Assembly (NCBI GenBank): GCA_032622095.1 | Contig: CP136062.1 | Span: 162,252,875 to 162,316,874 of the forward strand | Direction: 5' to 3' | DNA length: 64,000 nt | From: Siphonodentalium dalli | Lineage: Eukaryota; Mollusca; Scaphopoda; Gadilida; Siphonodentaliidae | Part shown: piece by piece, positions 59,909 to 64,000 of the stretch | Layout of the letters: the number at the start of each line of letters is the position of its first letter | How positions within the stretch are numbered: the first letter of the stretch is position 1 | Made by a program: the position numbers and the translations under genes | The notes under the pieces: model-generated | Seen by the model: only the letters and a program-made list of their open reading frames with translations | Database searches by the model: none | What the model was told of the DNA's origin: nothing

Positions 59909-61304
59909 GGGTCTATTAATATTGCACACGCGCTGGCGATTAATCGCCGCGTTTTTTAAGGTGCGTGTTAACATAACGCAGAGCTATATTCGTGACCAAT
60001 TACCTTCCTCAACCAACCACGTCCTATTCGTGACCAATTATCTTCTGCAATAAAACTCGTCCTCGAGCTGTTACAGCGAATGGCATGGTTCACTCGACCA
60101 GCATACACTTTCCGGGTACAGTCATTCTCATAACTGATGGACGACAAAATAATACACGAAGTACGGAAAGGAAATGGTTTGGAACGAAATTCGAACGTCG
60201 TTTGCATAATAGGTCAAACAATTGGCCATGTTTGATAGTCATGTGCCGTTTAGCAATTGCGATCACTGATGATAAGCCGCCAATGACGATCAGATTGAAA
60301 TCAATCGATTATGTGAACAGGGTCCTAGCGACAGAATTCGACCTTAAACGACGCGTGCGTGACTCTTAAGGTCGAATTCTGAGTCCCATCACTTATTCTC
60401 ATGTGTACTTATTTTAATCGTGGTGGTTCATCAATTCTAGTGCGAACATTGTCATTGTTGCCATCGGCTATATAAATGAGCACTCGATCATGGGGAGGGG
60501 GTGAGTCTGCAAATACAAAAAAATCGTTCGTACTCACGGTTGAACATAAAAATCCCTCCCAACCATGGATCCACCATATTCCCTACATGCAAATCTATTT
60601 TTTTCCTCCAACAGATTGGGCTCCCATGCCCTCTTTCCCCATAATTTTTACTGGATATCATATGTTTGAGTTTACTTGTTTTAAATGTGCTTTATATATA
60701 GAAAGACGATTTTTGTCAGACTCAGCTAACAATAAGTAAACGTTTGAAAGATCTGATCGAACCACTTGAATCGTACACTGTTGATGATTATGAGTGATAG
60801 TAACAATTATTTATATAAAACTCCTGTTGTCTGCGTTGTGATCGTACTATATAGTGTTATATATATACTTTTCAGGTTGGAATAAAATATGCATATTTAT
60901 TCCCATCTGCATGGAATTGAAACCCCATAGTTCTATGTTAGTCCTATAGTAAATGTATATTTATCCAGTTAATTATAAAGTGTTCCCTCAAAACTGATGT
61001 CATTGTAATGGCACGGCTCGTGGTACTCAACATATACCTGAATAGACTTAATACCTCAGTTCAATCTAACTGAGGAAAATTAAAGTTGATTTGTCAACAT
61101 ATAAGTGGTCACCCCCTACCAAAAGTACTTTATCACCCACCCACCCCAGCCTTGTGTGTGATTTTTTTCGTCAGACCCCCTACCCATATTGGGGGAGAAC
61201 TGTTAGCACTGGAAAGAAGGAATGCAATCGAACGCACGTAGAGCCGCTCGACCTTAAAAAACGCGACGATTAATCGCCAGCGCGTGTGCAATATGAATAG
61301 ACCC
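59909..61304. mobile_element. Element X with ~50-bp inverted ends
   Basis: Left GGGTCTATTAATATTGCACA continuing through GGCGATTAATCGCC to TTTTTTAAGGT; right the near complement. An internal palindrome (AGAATTCGACCTTAA … complement) lies at 60,333-60,382. No coding gene recognised. Confidence 0.75.
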
Positions 61305-61555
61305 TAAGGATTGGTGCACCGGATATTGCGCAGAAATTTGATAATTTTATCGGCTGAATAGCGTATAAAAACCGCATTTGCATTTCCACAATTTTATCAT
61401 GCTCATACATATGTGTGACAGCTGTTCTGGTCTGAATACGTGTGCATGCAGCGTAATTTAGATTTACACCCTTCCATGCATGGAGCTTCCCATATATAGG
61501 GAGTCTCGCATGTATAAGATAATACATATTGGCCAAACAATATTTATCTTGACCT

Positions 61556-62146
61556 TTAAAGGGGTACTGTACGCCAAATGTTGTTGTTGGTTTCTATAGT
61601 CTCCGAGTCGGAGAATAAGGTAACAATTTTTCCATTATTTGAAAGTCTGTTGAGTACGAAGTCATGTTACGGATGACAAATTTACCGGAATGCAAAAATA
61701 CAAATTGTCGTTGTCGAGTAATTTTTGTAAAGTTTTCAACCAAATGAATCAAATAAAAGTTATATTATATGCATACTAGTCCCATATAATCATTTAAGTT
61801 ATTGTATCGTCGCTAGTCAGTGAGTGGCTTCAGTGTTCTCCCCGTATCATCATAATATTTTAAGCAATCGTGTGTGCGATCGGTTTAAAAATCCAGTATC
61901 CCTCAATTACTATTTTTGATTACGGTAATTCGTAATTTAATTGACGCCATTTTATGGCTCCAGTCATAAATTCAATTTATATCAAATTATTAACTTTTAA
62001 ATTATTAAATTTTAAGATAGCCTATTAACCTGAGCGTTTACAGAATACATCTTCGACTCAAATTACTTATGTTTCTATATATTATCGATATTAGATCGTT
62101 GTTGTCACCGGAAATTTAATGAAAATGGCGTACAGTACCCCTTTAA
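61556..62146. mobile_element. TTAA-type MITE R nested in a decayed hairpin element
   Basis: Ends TTAA/AGGGGTACTGTACGCC and the complement. It interrupts a P-type element whose remnants lie at about 61,480-61,555 and 62,150-62,270 (GTGCACTCTCTTATTTATGC and the complement). Confidence 0.75.
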
Positions 62147-62439
62147 AACAGTGCACTCTCTTATTTATGCGAGGATCACTATGTGAGACTCGCTTATATA
62201 AGTGAATGCACTGGCGCGTGGTGTTTAATGCTGCACCAGCACGGCTCCCGCCGCCATGGAAGGGTTATCAATGTATTGAAAGTTTTCGCGTGCTAAACAA
62301 AACAAAAACAAAGACATATTCAGAGGCCACAAATTTCTACATGTAAATCGCATGCATCTACTATATATATTTAACTTATAAAGTTTATGAATCGCGGACT
62401 TATGACCAAAGAACTGTTAGTACAGACATTAATATTATA

Positions 62440-63010
62440 AAGTTATTATACAATGTTGTGTACAGTATGAGTGTTTCTTGTACGAGTCCAGGTTTGGTGA
62501 AAAGTCATATTGGACGAGACACGCATGCAGTGTCGAGTCCAATATGACTTTTCACCACAACCTGGACAAGTACAAGAAAAACTCATACTGTACACAGCAT
62601 TGTATAATGACATTTTTATTATCCATCTGTATGTTTATCCAAATTTTGGGAATAAAACTTTAGTGGTTATTTTTGGTATTTGTCGGCACTTAATTCTCTA
62701 TAAAAGCCTGTATTTGATCAACAGAAAGCATGATTTGGAACAGTAAACACGGAAATGAAAAAAACTCAATGCGGAAGTGAAACGTCTGCTAAATCCACCA
62801 GTGTTGCATGCGCATCATAATTTCATCAATTTATTTCGCAAAAGTCAATTCGTGACGTCACAGAGTCCCGATAAAAAAGTGATATTGCACACTTGGGAGT
62901 CCTTATGACATTCGGGAGTACAATATGACTTTTTCCCGGACTATCACGTGGCGGCTTTTGCCCAATCGGAAATGGTGTTAGTTAAGGGATGGATAATAAT
63001 ATCACGTATT
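62440..63010. mobile_element. MITE family N, copy 2 (inverted)
   Basis: Contains the hairpin GGTGAAAAGTCATATTGGAC … complement (62,497-62,557) and CGGCTTTTGCCCAATCGGAA. Matches 5,580-6,185 in reverse. Confidence 0.7.
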
Positions 63011-63345
63011 TGGTGTAATAGTATACTGTTGCAAAAGTTGATAACCATGCACTCTTATAACAAATGTGTAGAAATTCTACACATTGTTTTAAATTTGATC
63101 TTAAACAAAATTGTGTATAAATGACACATGACATATGTGTCAGTGGAATTTCTTCAACATTAAATATCAGTGAATATGTGTGTGTGTATCATAGGTATTA
63201 GATGAGATGTGTTCTATTGGCGACACAAAACTCGCAAAGGCTATGGGTATCACATAAAAACAATTGACAGCAGTTTTAAAATTTGCACAAAGTTTTAAAC
63301 TGCTGTGAGATATTTAATATGGTACCTTTTACGAGGTTTGTGACT

Positions 63346-63703
63346 TTAACCCTTTACCCAACAAAACGGCCAAAACCGGCCAAATAAAGCTTCAACAGCC
63401 TAAAATATCTTCGGTCTGTCTCAATAGAACCATACAAATATGGATATCATTGGAACCGGCTCCTTGACCACATTGTGAGAGTTACAGTTATGCCCTGTGC
63501 CAATGCATTCTCTTATATATGCGAGTCGACCATAGGTCGCCTCGCATATATAAGAGAATGCATTGGCATTTTCTTAACAATTTTATAATTTTTAAATGTG
63601 TTAAGCCAATGCATTCTCTTATATATGCGAGGCGACCTATGGTCGACTCGCATATATAAGAGAATGCATTGGCACATGGCCCTTCTGTTGGGTAAAGGGT
63701 TAA
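63346..63703. mobile_element. TTAA-flanked MITE P3 with two intact hairpin modules
   Basis: Ends TTAACCCTTTACCCAACA / TGTTGGGTAAAGGGTTAA, an 18-bp inverted repeat. Two complete hairpins at 63,503-63,567 and 63,609-63,673. Confidence 0.88.
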
Positions 63704-63713
63704 TAAAACAAAT

Positions 63714-64000
63714 CTCATCTACTAACTACAATATACTCACATATTCACTCATATTCAGGGGTGTGTGACTCAAATATAACATATCTCATCTACTAACTAC
63801 AATATACTCACATATTCACTCATATGCAGGGGTGTGTGTCTCAAATATAACATATCTCATCTACTAACTACAATATACTCACATATTCACTCATATTCAG
63901 GGGTGTGTGTCTCAAATATAACATATCTCATCTACTAACTACAATATACTCACATATTCTCACATATTCTCACATATTCTCACATATTCTCACATATTCT
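63714..64000. repeat. 71-bp tandem array running off the window
   Basis: CTCATCTACTAACTACAATA starts at 63,714, 63,785, 63,856 and 63,927, then the end degenerates into CACATATTCT repeated to 64,000. A diverged inverted copy of the unit lies at about 63,165-63,215. Confidence 0.9.

Noticed and set aside
63711-64000. CRISPR-like regular repeat at the right edge
   Set aside because: Units are contiguous 71-bp tandem repeats without variable spacers, and the genome is clearly metazoan.

Overview
This is a eukaryotic, metazoan window: A+T-rich, intron-rich and dominated by transposable elements, with no bacterial-style gene organisation. The EGF-type exons, all with phase-1 introns, and the dense mix of MITEs, fold-back elements and subterminal satellite arrays suggest a marine invertebrate. 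I cannot name the phylum from sequence alone.

Gene content is small. The main gene runs on the minus strand from at least 36,904 to below 5,195. I see a 30-bp microexon (36,875-36,904), a 369-bp cysteine-containing exon (28,978-29,346), a 39-bp microexon (27,419-27,457) and three EGF exons (15,103-15,216; 10,297-10,413; 5,195-5,308). A possible 54-bp exon lies at 31,566-31,619. Every exon is a multiple of three and phase 1-1, so each could be skipped or shuffled without breaking the frame. Neither the first nor the last exon of the gene was found in the window. A second, decayed gene lies on the plus strand inside its 12-kb intron: an ATG exon at 16,923-17,002 with promoter-like motifs, and a later exon at 17,500-17,718 interrupted by a stop.

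The rest is repeats. 1-1,300: minisatellites. 1,485-1,793: hairpin MITE. 2,101-4,843 (element A) and 20,019-23,226 (element B): two members of one large palindromic fold-back family; B has a perfect 8-bp target-site duplication (TSD). 5,580-14,600: several MITE families, one hAT-like element and several long hairpins. 15,450-19,400: diverged repeats with X-box motifs and RTE/SINE-like tails. 23,235-28,860: degenerate tandem arrays and an inverted pair of arrays. 30,500-36,612: a TTAA-type MITE split by a 3.5-kb insertion (E1). 38,515-42,881: element E2, with subterminal GGTTCTT/AAGAACC repeats and long GAT/ATC-rich arrays. 45,033-55,673: a 10.6-kb element (C) with inverted arms, a 180-bp array and arrays of a TAATTA palindrome. 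56,554-64,000: more MITEs carrying a shared hairpin module, then a 71-bp array at the window edge.

The clearest structural results are three hAT-like copies each flanked by an 8-bp duplication, a retrocopy whose empty site survives in the other arm of the same palindrome, the delimitation of the 10.6-kb element by a diverged empty-site paralog, and a hairpin module shared by MITEs with unrelated ends.
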